A stretch of DNA of 64,000 nucleotides, from the NCBI RefSeq assembly GCF_001742225.1, contig NZ_CP017077.1, positions 372,001 to 436,000 of the forward strand. The letters run 5' to 3'. A program made the translations under genes and the position numbers. Positions within the stretch are counted from its first letter, which is position 1. Every line of letters starts with the position of its first letter. This DNA is from Novosphingobium resinovorum (lineage in GTDB: Bacteria > Pseudomonadota > Alphaproteobacteria > Sphingomonadales > Sphingomonadaceae). The notes under the pieces were generated by a model. The model saw nothing but the letters and a program-made list of their open reading frames with translations. It had not been told where the DNA came from and did no database searches. Shown in pieces: positions 24,594-33,456 of this stretch.

Positions 24594-25244
24594 TCACGGT
24601 GGGGTGATGGCGCCGTTCAGTAGCAAGGCGACGGCGCTGCGCACCCAGTCCTCGCATTTCTCGGGGGGCCAGGGCGCGCCGATCAGGGCGGCGCGCTGTG
24701 GATCGAAAAGGATCATGACCGTCGCAAGCCGCGCGTTACGATCGATATCGTCCATTCGCAGGCGCCCGCGCGCCACTTCGTCGCGCAGGATTTCCGCAAG
24801 CTGGGCCTCGCTGCTCTTGGACCGCACCGTGCCGGCAAGTTCGGCAAGGTGCGGGAACCGCCAGCCGTCCGTGATGAGCAACCGGAACAGGCCCATGATC
24901 TCCGGGCGCAGCGCCAAGCGGACCAGGCTGTTCCCGAACGTGATGAGTCGCTCCGTCGGGCTTACGTCAGGGCCCGGGTCTTCGAGCGTCACGCGTGCGC
25001 CCGTCAGCAGGCTCTCGATCACTTCGACGAGCAGTGCGTCCTTGTCACCCAGCTTGAGATAGATGGTTCGCTTGGTGACCCCCGCCGCCACCGCGATCTG
25101 GTTGAGGCTGGTGGCCTCGAACCCCTGTGCGAGCATGAGCTGCTTCGCGGTTTCGACGATCCGGTGCGGAAGCTGGTCCGCGTCGTCTTTCGTGGGCCGG
25201 CCAAGCTTGGAACCTTCGGCTTTCGGGTGTTGCGTGCGAACCAT
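24594..25244 (-). CDS. TetR-family transcriptional regulator
   Basis: 216 residues. The DNA-binding domain is clear (AKQLMLAQGFEATSLNQIAV then AAGVTKRTIYLKLGDKDALL). The start at 25244 gives a normal N-terminal length but has no strong ribosome binding site; ATGs at 25346 and 25355 are alternatives. It ends 17 bp from the convergent copy-2 Tat gene and diverges from the MFS gene at 25405, so it may regulate either. Confidence 0.8.
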   Translation of the reverse strand: MVRTQHPKAEGSKLGRPTKDDADQLPHRIVETAKQLMLAQGFEATSLNQIAVAAGVTKRTIYLKLGDKDALLVEVIESLLTGARVTLEDPGPDVSPTERLITFGNSLVRLALRPEIMGLFRLLITDGWRFPHLAELAGTVRSKSSEAQLAEILRDEVARGRLRMDDIDRNARLATVMILFDPQRAALIGAPWPPEKCEDWVRSAVALLLNGAITPP

Positions 25245-25404
25245 TTGGCGGCGGGAATAGCAGGACCAAGTCAGTGTTGTCACGCGCGTCCTGCGAGGTT
25301 CTGGAACTGCCGATCGGGGAGCGTGTATTGTCGGCCGTTTTGTCATCGCCCTCATCTTTCCCCTGCCACGGCCTGGATCGGCCCTTGTATGGAGATTTTC
25401 AATC

Positions 25405-26589
25405 GTGACTGCCCGAAAGATACCCCTGTGGCTGCTGGGGCTCATCACGCTGAGCGGATCGCTCGGCATGCACGTCTTCGTGCCCGCGCTGCCGCTGGCA
25501 GGCATGGAGCTGGGAGCGGACCCCCGCCTGATGCAGTGGACGATCGTGGCCTACATCCTCGGCATGGCGCTGGGTCAGCCGTTCTACGGGCCGATCGCGG
25601 ATCGCTGGGGACGCCGGCCGGTGCTGCTGGCCGGTCTCGCCACGTTCGTCGTCGGCGGCGCGGCGGCGGGGCTGGCGACGGGCGCGCATGGTCTCATCGC
25701 GTCCCGCTTCGTGCAGGCGCTGGGCGGATCGGCGGGGCTGGTGCTGGGCCGCGCGATCGTGCGCGATTCGGCGATGGCGGGCGAGGCGGCGAGCAAGCTG
25801 GCGCTGATGAACCTGAGCATGACGATCGGCCCCGGCCTAGCGCCGCTGGTGGGCGGGGCGATCGCCACACTGCTGGGCTGGCGGGCGATCTTCGCGGTGC
25901 TGACCGTGGTGGGCCTCGCCAACCTGGCCTGCGTCTACGCGCTGCTGCCCGAGACCCGCGCGGTGCGGGCCGACAAGGGGCCTTCGGTGCTGCGCGGATA
26001 CGGGCATTTGCTGCGCTCGCCGGCCTATCTGTACTACACCATCGGCGGGGGCTGCGCGACCTCGTCGCTCTACGCCTTCATCAGCGCGGCGCCGCTGATT
26101 TTCGTGCATCAACTGCACAAGGACCCCGCAAATCTGGGGTTCTACCTCACCACTATCGCGTTAGGGCTTTCGGCCGGGGCGCTCACCGCGAACCGGATTT
26201 CGCGGCGGGTGGCGGTGCATCGGCTGCTCGGCTGGGCCACGCTGGTGAGCCTGCTGGGGGCGGGGACGTTCCTCGCCTCGGTGCTGGCGGGGCAGCTTGG
26301 AGTGGCGGTGACGCTGGCCTCGATCGCGGTCTTCACCTTCGGGGCGGGGTTGGCGAGTCCCTCGGCATTGGCGGAAGCCTTGGGGGTGGACCCGGCGCTG
26401 GCGGGTTCGGCTTCGGGCCTTTACGGTGGGTTGCAGATGGCGAGTGGGTCGGTTTTCGCGGCTTTGTCAGGGGTCGGGGGCAATCCGGCGCTGGCGGCGG
26501 CGCTGGTGCTGGTGGGGGCGGTGCTGGCGAGCCAGTGGTGTTTCTGGCGCGCCGACCGGCTTCAGGCGAGGGCTCCGGCGCTGGCCTGA
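25405..26589 (+). CDS. MFS transporter, Bcr/CflA drug-efflux type
   Basis: 394 residues with about 12 membrane segments. The loop motif GPIADRWGRRPVLLAG and the helix-5 type stretch GPGLAPLVGGAIATLLGWRA fit the Bcr/CflA multidrug subfamily. GTG start. It overlaps the convergent kinase gene end by 28 bp. Divergent from the TetR gene, a common arrangement for efflux pumps that export a toxic substrate or intermediate. Confidence 0.85.
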   Translation: MTARKIPLWLLGLITLSGSLGMHVFVPALPLAGMELGADPRLMQWTIVAYILGMALGQPFYGPIADRWGRRPVLLAGLATFVVGGAAAGLATGAHGLIASRFVQALGGSAGLVLGRAIVRDSAMAGEAASKLALMNLSMTIGPGLAPLVGGAIATLLGWRAIFAVLTVVGLANLACVYALLPETRAVRADKGPSVLRGYGHLLRSPAYLYYTIGGGCATSSLYAFISAAPLIFVHQLHKDPANLGFYLTTIALGLSAGALTANRISRRVAVHRLLGWATLVSLLGAGTFLASVLAGQLGVAVTLASIAVFTFGAGLASPSALAEALGVDPALAGSASGLYGGLQMASGSVFAALSGVGGNPALAAALVLVGAVLASQWCFWRADRLQARAPALA

Positions 26590-27665
26590 AGGTCGATGAT
26601 CGCCTTGCATTCCTCGAGCAGGCGGGGGACCAGGCTTTCGAATATCGCGCCGACTTCCTTGCTTTCGAGGCCGATAGCGGCCCTCGCCACCTTGTACTCG
26701 ACAATGCAGGCCAGTTTGAACTGGGCTAGGGTCATGTAGTAGTCGAGACCTCCCGTATCGCGTCCAGTGCGTTCGGAGTAGCGGCGGGCGACGGCCTGGC
26801 GGGTGGGCATGCCGGCGGGGTCGAAGTAGGCGGAAACCGGGCGTCTGAGCGGATCGCGCTCGTCGTGGAGACTGTAGACCAGCAGGCCGAGGTCGAGCAG
26901 CGGATCGCCGATCGTGCACAGTTCCCAGTCCAGAATCGCCGCCAGACGGGTGGGCAGGCCATGCCCGAACAGGCAGTTGGGTGCACCTATGTCGCCATGA
27001 ACGATACCTGGGAGTGACATGGGCGGCCGGTTGGCGTCCAGCCACGCCGAGACTTCCTCCAGCCAGGGCAGATCGCGCGCCGTCCACCCCGGATACTCCC
27101 TGGGATAGCTGGCGAGCTGCGAGCGCCAGCGTCCGACCTGCCGTTCGAGGAACCCTTCGGGCCGCCCGAAATCCTCCAGCCCCGCCGCCCGCCAGTCGAC
27201 GCTGGCGAGCGCGGCGATCGCGTCGGCCATCGCGAACATCACCTCGCCCCGGTGCGGTGCGCGGTCGAACGGGGGCGGATAGTCGCAGCCGGTGGCGGTG
27301 AGTTGCCCGGCCCAGCCTTCGACTTTGGCGGTGATCGTGAACGGCGCGCCGATCACGCCTGCATCCTCGCACACCGCGTAGAGGTGGGGGTGGGGCACGG
27401 CGGTCCCCGCCAGCGCGCCGAGCAGCCGCGCCTCGCGCAGCATCGAGCGGGCGCTGCCCGGCGGCGCGTCGAGCGGAGTGCGACGCAGGATCGCCAGGGG
27501 ACCGCCGCGATCGACTCCGATCGTCGCATTGCTGGTGCCGCCGTGCAGGAACGCGAGCTCCAGCGGCCCCGATCCCAGTTCGGGTACATGCGCATCGAGC
27601 CACTGGGCCAGGCGCGCGCGGTCGACCAGGGAATCGAGGTCCATCTTCTGGCGCATCATGCTCAT
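26562..27665 (-). CDS. ACAD10/11-type kinase domain protein (phosphotransferase)
   Basis: 367 residues of the APH fold with an intact catalytic loop HGDIGAPNCLF and metal motif ILDWELCTIGDPLLDLG. An N-terminal nucleotide-binding region with HGGTSNATIGV precedes these. It resembles the kinase half of human ACAD10/ACAD11 and bacterial proteins found beside acyl-CoA dehydrogenases. Its divergent neighbour at 27748 is an ACAD10/11-like dehydrogenase, so the two probably handle hydroxyacyl substrates by phosphorylation and elimination. Start at 27665 chosen for length; ATGs at 27659, 27656 and 27644 also fit. Confidence 0.85.
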   Translation of the reverse strand: MSMMRQKMDLDSLVDRARLAQWLDAHVPELGSGPLELAFLHGGTSNATIGVDRGGPLAILRRTPLDAPPGSARSMLREARLLGALAGTAVPHPHLYAVCEDAGVIGAPFTITAKVEGWAGQLTATGCDYPPPFDRAPHRGEVMFAMADAIAALASVDWRAAGLEDFGRPEGFLERQVGRWRSQLASYPREYPGWTARDLPWLEEVSAWLDANRPPMSLPGIVHGDIGAPNCLFGHGLPTRLAAILDWELCTIGDPLLDLGLLVYSLHDERDPLRRPVSAYFDPAGMPTRQAVARRYSERTGRDTGGLDYYMTLAQFKLACIVEYKVARAAIGLESKEVGAIFESLVPRLLEECKAIIDLQASAGALA

Positions 27666-27686
27666 ACCGCAACTACTTCCCAAATT

Positions 27687-27700
27687 GACAATATGTTGTC
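27687..27700. promoter_or_regulatory. Inverted repeat GACAA-N4-TTGTC in a divergent promoter
   Basis: GACAATATGTTGTC is a perfect 5-bp inverted repeat between the kinase (27665) and dehydrogenase (27748) genes and overlaps a TTGACA at 27685. It could be an operator, for example for the MarR protein at 29100; nothing shows the binder directly. Confidence 0.4.
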
Positions 27701-27747
27701 GTTTAGCTAGGGAGGCCCCAGCAAGGCAAGGCAAAGAGGATGCGCGC

Positions 27748-29103
27748 ATGATCTCGTTCGACGTCGAGCCGAAATATCAGGAGCAACTGGACTGGGCCCG
27801 CGCCTTCGTGCGCGAGGAGGTCGAGCCGATCGACTTCCTGTTCCACCAGGACCAGGTCTACAATCCCGCCAACCAGAGCCTGCGCGCGATCCTGGCGCCC
27901 TTGCGCGAACAGGTGCGCGCCAGGGGGCTATGGGCCTGCCACTTGCCCAAGAGCCTGGGCGGTGACGGCTACGGCCAAGTCAAGCTGGCGCTGCTCAACG
28001 AGATCCTGGGCTACAGCTTCGCCGCCCCCACCGTGTTCGGCACCGCCGCGCCCGATACCGGCAATGCCGAGATTATCGCGCACTTTGGCACCGATGAGCA
28101 GAAGCGTACCTACCTTCAGCCGCTGCTCGATGGCGACATCGTGAGCTGCTATTCGATGACCGAGCCAGGCGGCGGCGCCGACCCGCGCGTATTCACCACC
28201 CGGGCGATCCGGCAGGACGACGGCACCTGGAAGCTCTCCGGCCGCAAGTGGTACTCCTCGAACGCGCGCTGGGCCTCGTTCCTGATCGTCTTCGCGGTGA
28301 CCGACCCCGACGTCCCCGTCCACCAGGGCGCCTCGCTGTTCCTCGTCCCGCGTGAGCGCGAGGGGGTGCGGATCATCCGCAATGTCGGCACCGTGGGCGA
28401 CCTTCCGGGCACGGGCTCGGAAGGCTATATCCACTATGACGACGTCGTCGTCACCGATGCCGATCTGCTCGGCGCCCCGGGCGATGCCTTCAAGATCGCC
28501 CAGTTCCGCCTCGGCGGCGGGCGGGTCCACCATGCGATGCGCAGTGTGGCGCAGGCACAGAAGGCGCTCGACCTGCTGTGCCGCCGCGCGCTGGGGCGCT
28601 ACACGCAAGGCAGTCTGCTGTCGGAAAAGCAGATGGTGCAGGACGTGATCGCCGAATGCTGGATGGACATCCAGCAGTTCCGCCTCTTCGTGCTCCACAC
28701 CGCCTGGAAGATCGACAAGGAGCAGAACTACAAGTCGGTGCGCGAGCATATCTCCGCCGCCAAGACGCTCGGCGCGCGGGTGGTGGTCAACACCGTCAGC
28801 AAGGCGATGCACCTGCACGGCTCGCTCGGCCTGTCGAACGAGCTGCCCTTCGGCGAGATGCTGATGCGCGGCTTCGTGATGGGCATGGCCGATGGCCCGG
28901 ACGAGGCGCACAAGGTCGCGGTTGCCAAGCAGGTGCTGCGCCAATATCAGCCGGACGAGGCCGAGTTCACCGCGATGCATCAGGTGACGCAGGTAGGAAA
29001 CGCCATGGACAAGTTCGCGACCGAGCTGGCGCTGCCGGGCGAAAAGAGCCCCTGGATCGATTACGTCCGCGAATTGCAGGAACAGGGATTGTACGGGCAT
29101 TGA
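27748..29103 (+). CDS. Acyl-CoA dehydrogenase, ACAD10/11-like
   Basis: 451 residues, longer than usual (about 390). Typical features: CYSMTEPGGGADPR near the flavin, WKLSGRKWYSSNA, HHAMRSVAQAQKALDLL and the ACAD10/11-type C-terminal ADGPDEAHKVAVAKQVLRQ in place of the usual YEGT region. An AGAGGA site precedes the ATG at 27748. A FAD enzyme of alpha,beta-dehydrogenation, or of phosphate elimination if it works with the divergent kinase. The MarR and MaoC genes follow on the same strand. Confidence 0.88.
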   Translation: MISFDVEPKYQEQLDWARAFVREEVEPIDFLFHQDQVYNPANQSLRAILAPLREQVRARGLWACHLPKSLGGDGYGQVKLALLNEILGYSFAAPTVFGTAAPDTGNAEIIAHFGTDEQKRTYLQPLLDGDIVSCYSMTEPGGGADPRVFTTRAIRQDDGTWKLSGRKWYSSNARWASFLIVFAVTDPDVPVHQGASLFLVPREREGVRIIRNVGTVGDLPGTGSEGYIHYDDVVVTDADLLGAPGDAFKIAQFRLGGGRVHHAMRSVAQAQKALDLLCRRALGRYTQGSLLSEKQMVQDVIAECWMDIQQFRLFVLHTAWKIDKEQNYKSVREHISAAKTLGARVVVNTVSKAMHLHGSLGLSNELPFGEMLMRGFVMGMADGPDEAHKVAVAKQVLRQYQPDEAEFTAMHQVTQVGNAMDKFATELALPGEKSPWIDYVRELQEQGLYGH

Positions 29104-29588
29104 GGACGCGCGCCGACTACCATGACGCCCACTCGCCGCAGGGCGCGCGCTTCGTCGACTTGCTCGACGAGGTGATGCGCCTCAACGGCCGGATGCTGGC
29201 GGCGATGCGGCGCTCGACGCGGGTGACGGGGCTCAGCCCCGCCGAATCGATCCTGCTGTCGACCGTGGTGTGCTCGCCCAGCCCGCCCACGGTGCCGCGC
29301 GTGGGCCGCGCGCTGGGGCAGACGCGCCAGGGCGTGCAGCGCACCGCCGACCGCCTCGTCGAGCTGGGGCTGATCGAATGGTTGCCCAACCCCGACCATG
29401 CCCGCGCGCACTGCATGGGGCCGACGGCGGAAGGCCGCGAACTCTACGACCGCGACAACGCCGAAAGCGCGCAGTGGGCCGACCGCACCGTGGCGGGCAT
29501 GGACCCGGCCGCGCTCGACCTGACGCTGGAAACGCTGCGCGAATTGCGCCGCCGGCTCGAGGAGGCGGAGCGCGATGCTGGACCCTGA
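29100..29588 (+). CDS. MarR-family transcriptional regulator
   Basis: About 162 residues. Winged helix-turn-helix with RVTGLSPAESILLSTVV, GRALGQTRQGVQRTADRLVE and GLIEWLPNPDHARAHCMGPT. The first plausible codon is a TTG at 29100 overlapping the dehydrogenase stop; no clear ATG exists nearer the N-terminus, and the next start would cut into the first helix. It overlaps the MaoC gene by 14 bp. It probably senses a CoA-thioester or aromatic-type ligand and controls this operon. Confidence 0.8.
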   Translation: MRTRADYHDAHSPQGARFVDLLDEVMRLNGRMLAAMRRSTRVTGLSPAESILLSTVVCSPSPPTVPRVGRALGQTRQGVQRTADRLVELGLIEWLPNPDHARAHCMGPTAEGRELYDRDNAESAQWADRTVAGMDPAALDLTLETLRELRRRLEEAERDAGP

Positions 29589-30411
29589 TTACCTGCGCGC
29601 GCTCGACATGGGCGAGGCGCGCACCGTGATCGCCGGGCGCGACGCGATGCTCTATGCGCTGTCGATCGGCCTCGGCGCCGATCCCATCGATCCGTTCGAC
29701 TTGTGCTACACTTACGAACGCGACCTTGCGGTGTTCCCGACGATGGCGCTGGTGGTGATGGGCGCACCGCACTGGCTGGACGATCCGCGCACCGGCATCT
29801 CGTGGAATCACGTCGTCCACGGCGCCGAACATCTGGTGGTCCACCGCGAGTTGCCGCTGGACCGCCCGATCACCGCGCGCCTGCATGTGGCCGAGATCTT
29901 CGACCGCGACGACAAGGGCGCGCTGCTGGTGCTCGAACGCCGGCTGAGCGACGCGGACGGAGCGCCGCTGGCGACCATCCGCCAGCAGGTCCTGTGCCGC
30001 GCCGACGGCGGCTTCGGCGGGCAGCGCGGCAGCGTGGCGCGGCGCCCGGTGCCGGAGCGGGCGCCCGACCGCGTGCTGGACGTGGCGCTCCCAGGCTCTG
30101 CGGCATTGCTTTACCGGCTGAACCAGGACCGCAATCCGCTGCACGTCGATCCCGCCTATGCAGCGGCGGCAGGCTTCGCGCGCCCGATCATGCACGGGCT
30201 GGGCACGTTCGGCTTCGCGGTGGCGGCGCTCCTGCGCGCGCTCGGCGGCGGCCGGGTGGCGGAGACCGGAGTGCGCTTCGCCGGGCCGGTCTATCCCGGC
30301 GAGACGCTGGCGCTGTCGGTATGGGACGAACCCGGCGGCGCGGCGTTCCGCGGCATGATCGAGACGCGCGGCGCGATAGGGCTGGACGACGGTTTCGTGC
30401 ACCTCGCCTGA
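29575..30411 (+). CDS. MaoC-like enoyl-CoA hydratase (hydratase 2 type)
   Basis: 278 residues with two hot-dog repeats, the size of the hydratase-2 unit of peroxisomal multifunctional enzyme 2. The second half carries the hydratase-2 signature as YRLNQDRNPLHVDPAYAAAA with the catalytic Asp and His, then GFARPIMHGLGTFGFA. It hydrates trans-2-enoyl-CoA to (R)-3-hydroxyacyl-CoA. Overlaps the MarR gene; it follows the dehydrogenase and so provides the second step of a beta-oxidation turn. Confidence 0.88.
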   Translation: MLDPDYLRALDMGEARTVIAGRDAMLYALSIGLGADPIDPFDLCYTYERDLAVFPTMALVVMGAPHWLDDPRTGISWNHVVHGAEHLVVHRELPLDRPITARLHVAEIFDRDDKGALLVLERRLSDADGAPLATIRQQVLCRADGGFGGQRGSVARRPVPERAPDRVLDVALPGSAALLYRLNQDRNPLHVDPAYAAAAGFARPIMHGLGTFGFAVAALLRALGGGRVAETGVRFAGPVYPGETLALSVWDEPGGAAFRGMIETRGAIGLDDGFVHLA

Positions 30412-30420
30412 CCGCCAGCG

Positions 30421-30456
30421 CCATTCCTCCCCATTGCTGCGCAACAGGGAGGATGG
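30421..30456. terminator. Hairpin between convergent genes
   Basis: CCATTCCTCCC (30421-30431) pairs with GGGAGGATGG (30447-30456), leaving one bulge. No T run follows, so it is a weak terminator candidate. Confidence 0.4.
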
Positions 30457-30458
30457 GA

Positions 30459-31448
30459 TCACTCCATCTCCACCACCACCCGGCCTACCGTCTCGCCTGC
30501 GCGCACGTCCTCCATCGCAGCGCGGAAGTCCGCCAGGGCATAGCGTCGGCCCACCGCCGGGACGATCGCGCCTTGCGCATGAAGCGCCAGCAGCGCGGCC
30601 AGGTTCTGCGCTGCCGCCTCGGGAAAGCGCTCCTCGAACTGCTTGATGTCCACGCCCACCAGCGCCGCGCCCTTGAGCAGCGCGAGGTTGGTGGCGAGGC
30701 GCGGGATGGCGCCGCCGGCGAAGCCGATCACCAGATGGCGGCCGCCCCAGCCGAGCGAGCGGAACGCAGGCTCGGTCGCCGTGTCGCCGAGCGGATCGAC
30801 CACGAGGTCGAGCGGGCGGCCTGCGCAGGCGGCGCGCACGTCCTCGCGCCAGGTCTCGCTGCGCGCTTCGATCGCGGCTTCGGCGCCGCCGGCAAGGGCG
30901 AGGGTGCGCTTGGCGGGGGAGGAGGCCGAGGCGATCACCCGGGCGCCCAGCGCGCGGGCGACCTGTACCGCCGCGTGGCCCACCGCACCGCCGGCGCCCA
31001 GCACCAGCACCGTCTCGCCGGGGCGCAAGGCGCCGCGCTGGACCAGCGCGTGCCAGGCGGTGGTGAAGCTGACGCGAAACACCGCCGCCTGGTCGAACGG
31101 CATCGTCGCGGGGATCGCCAGCACTCGCTCGGCCGGCGCGATGGCGCGCTGGGTGAGGGCGCCGCCCCAGCCAGAGCCGCAGACCCGTTCGCCCGCGCGG
31201 ACGTGGTCGACGCCTTCGCCTACCGCCTCGACGATGCCGGCGAACTCGGTGCCGGGGATGAACGGCAGGGGCGGGCGCACCTGGTATTCGCCCGAAGCGA
31301 TCAGCAGGTCGACGTGCGAGAGCCCGGCGGCAGCGACGCGTACCGCGACTTCGCCCGCGCCCGGCGCGCGGGAAGGGGCGGGGCCGAGCGCGAAGCTTTC
31401 GGGCGGGCCGAAGCGCTCGACGACGACGGCGCGAGGGGTGGCGGGCAT
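30459..31448 (-). CDS. Zinc-free quinone-oxidoreductase-type MDR alcohol dehydrogenase
   Basis: 329 residues of the medium-chain dehydrogenase family: GroES-like N-terminus (VDLLIASGEYQVRPPLPFIP, GTEFAGIV) and Rossmann domain with VLGAGGAVGHAAVQVARALG. No zinc cysteines are seen. Members reduce quinones or the double bond of enones with NADPH, and may act here as an enoyl-CoA reductase or enone reductase. Four bases separate it from the nitroreductase gene upstream. Confidence 0.85.
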   Translation of the reverse strand: MPATPRAVVVERFGPPESFALGPAPSRAPGAGEVAVRVAAAGLSHVDLLIASGEYQVRPPLPFIPGTEFAGIVEAVGEGVDHVRAGERVCGSGWGGALTQRAIAPAERVLAIPATMPFDQAAVFRVSFTTAWHALVQRGALRPGETVLVLGAGGAVGHAAVQVARALGARVIASASSPAKRTLALAGGAEAAIEARSETWREDVRAACAGRPLDLVVDPLGDTATEPAFRSLGWGGRHLVIGFAGGAIPRLATNLALLKGAALVGVDIKQFEERFPEAAAQNLAALLALHAQGAIVPAVGRRYALADFRAAMEDVRAGETVGRVVVEME

Positions 31449-31452
31449 CGGC

Positions 31453-32124
31453 TCAGGCCTCGTGGAAGCGGGCGAAGGCGTCCACCGGCACGCGCGGGGA
31501 AGCGAGCCCGTTGATCGGCGCGGCAGGGTCCTCCTTCCCGATCGAGAGCCCGGCGAACAGCATCGCATGGTCGGGAAGGTCGAGGAAGTGGCCGACGGTT
31601 TCGGGATACATCGCCCAGCACCCCTGCGGGCAGCTCGCGAGGCCATTCTCGGTCAGCAGCAGCATGAGGCTCTGCAGGTACATGCCCAGTTCCGCCCACT
31701 GCGCGGGGCCGAGGCGGCGGTCGATGCAGCACATCAGGCCCACCGGCGCGCCGAAGAACGCGAAGTTGCGGGCGAACTGCGCGCGGCGCGCCGGCCGGTC
31801 GGCGCGGTCGATGCCGATCTGGCCGTAGAGCGCCTCGCCGATTCCGGCGATGCGCTCGGCATAGGGGCTGACCGGCTCGGGCGGATAGACGGGGTACTGC
31901 GGCTCCTCGCCGCGCGGCAGTTCGGCGATGCGCGCGGCGATCGCCTCGCGGAACCGCGCGAGGGCGGGGCCAGTGAGGACGTGGAGCTGCCAGGGCTGGA
32001 CGTTGCCGCCGCTGGGCGCGCGCGCAGCGACGGCGAGGAGGCGGCGCAGGAGATCCATGTCGATCGGGTCGGGCAGGAAGGCGCGGACGGACTTGCGGGC
32101 GTGGAGGGCATCTTCGATGGTCAT
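31453..32124 (-). CDS. Nitroreductase-family FMN oxidoreductase
   Basis: 223 residues. FMN-binding signatures are visible: the N-terminal RKSVRAFLPDPI, RAPSGGNVQPWQLHVL, and GLASCPQGCWAMYP plus LSIGKEDPAAPIN at the end. The substrate is unlikely to be a nitro compound in this setting; reduction of an enone or quinone is more plausible. It is divergent from the acyl-CoA dehydrogenase at 32262. Confidence 0.88.
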   Translation of the reverse strand: MTIEDALHARKSVRAFLPDPIDMDLLRRLLAVAARAPSGGNVQPWQLHVLTGPALARFREAIAARIAELPRGEEPQYPVYPPEPVSPYAERIAGIGEALYGQIGIDRADRPARRAQFARNFAFFGAPVGLMCCIDRRLGPAQWAELGMYLQSLMLLLTENGLASCPQGCWAMYPETVGHFLDLPDHAMLFAGLSIGKEDPAAPINGLASPRVPVDAFARFHEA

Positions 32125-32261
32125 GGGCGGCCTTGCTGGACGGGGATGAGGATAAAAATTAATTGGCTTTATTTTATGCTGGCGATGTTGGATAGGACAA
32201 GTCGAATCTCGATGCCGGGCCCCGGCGCGGGATAACAGAGAAGCCAGGAGAAGGATGGGCC
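32125..32261. promoter_or_regulatory. Divergent promoter region
   Basis: The 137-bp gap between the nitroreductase and the acyl-CoA dehydrogenase contains an AT-rich patch (AAAAATTAATTGGCTTTATT at 32154-32173), the usual sign of promoters in this high-GC DNA. No clean palindrome was found. Confidence 0.4.
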
Positions 32262-33425
32262 ATGACCGCGTTGCAGGTCGCGATTCCCGATTACATGCAG
32301 GACCCCGAACTGGAGATGTTCGCGGATTCGGTGGCGCGGTTCTTCCAGCGCGAGGCGCCGCCCGCCCGCGTCGAGCAGTGGCGCGAGGCAGGCCAGGTGG
32401 AGCGCGACATCTGGACGAAGGCGGGCGAGGCCGGGCTGATGGGGGTCAGCGTGCCGGCCGAATACGGCGGCGCCGGGGGCGATTTCCGTCACGACATCGT
32501 GATCTTCCAGCAACTGGTGCGCAACGACGTCGACGGCTTCGGGCTGCAACTGCACAACGGCATCGTCGTGCCCTACATCGTCGCGCACGGGACCGAGGAG
32601 CAGAAGCACCGCTGGCTCCCCCGGCTGTGCAGCGGCGAGCGGATAACCGCCATCGCCATGAGCGAGCCGGGCGCTGGCTCCGACCTCGCCGCGATCCGCA
32701 CTACGGCGGTCAGGGATAACGGCGGCTACCGGATCAACGGGTCGAAGACTTTCATCTCCAACGGCCAGCTCGCCGATTTCGTGGTGGTGGTGGCGCGTAC
32801 CGATCCGGCGCTCGGCAACAAGGGAATCTCGCTGCTGGTGGTCGAGACCGACGAAGTCGAAGGATTCCGGCGCGGCAAGAAGCTCGACAAGATCGGCCAC
32901 GATGCGCAGGATACTTCCGAACTCTACTTCGACGACGTATGGGTGCCGGCGGAAAACCTGCTCGGCGGTGAGGAGGGCCGGGGCTTTCCACAGTTGATGA
33001 AGGAACTGCCCAAGGAGCGCCTGATGATGGCGATCAACGGCGTCGAGACCATGGACATGGCGATCGCCGCGACGGTCGAGTACACCCGCTCGCGCAAGGC
33101 CTTCGGGCAGCCGATCTACGATTTCCAGAACACCCAGTTCAAGCTCGCCGAATGCCGCGCCAAGGCGGTGGTCGCGCGCCGCTTCGTCGAGGACTGCGTG
33201 CGCCGTCTGCTCGACGGCACGCTCGACGGCACCACCTCGGCGATCGCCAAGATGTGGGTCACCGACACCGAATGCCGGATCGTCGACGAATGCCTCCAGC
33301 TTCATGGCGGCTACGGCTACGTCAACGAATATCCGATCGCCCGCATGTACCGCAATTCGCGCGTGCAGCGCATCTACGGCGGCTCGAACGAGATCATGAA
33401 GGTCATCATCGCGCGCTCGCTGTGA
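32262..33425 (+). CDS. Acyl-CoA dehydrogenase, long-chain/isovaleryl type
   Basis: 387 residues, standard length. AMSEPGAGSDLAAIRT and ING-SKTFISNGQLAD bind the flavin and substrate; RSRKAFGQPI and LQLHGGYGYVNEYP are typical. The C-terminal loop is IYGGSNEI with Gly instead of the MCAD catalytic Glu, while a Glu at about residue 252 (LPKERLMM) sits at the position used by long-chain and isovaleryl-CoA dehydrogenases. Thus it is a complete catalytic enzyme. Start at an ATG after AGGAGAAGG. The SDR and CoA-transferase genes follow. Confidence 0.92.
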   Translation: MTALQVAIPDYMQDPELEMFADSVARFFQREAPPARVEQWREAGQVERDIWTKAGEAGLMGVSVPAEYGGAGGDFRHDIVIFQQLVRNDVDGFGLQLHNGIVVPYIVAHGTEEQKHRWLPRLCSGERITAIAMSEPGAGSDLAAIRTTAVRDNGGYRINGSKTFISNGQLADFVVVVARTDPALGNKGISLLVVETDEVEGFRRGKKLDKIGHDAQDTSELYFDDVWVPAENLLGGEEGRGFPQLMKELPKERLMMAINGVETMDMAIAATVEYTRSRKAFGQPIYDFQNTQFKLAECRAKAVVARRFVEDCVRRLLDGTLDGTTSAIAKMWVTDTECRIVDECLQLHGGYGYVNEYPIARMYRNSRVQRIYGGSNEIMKVIIARSL

Positions 33426-33456
33426 CGCGCGGCAGGCCTGGGGGAGAAAGAGTACG

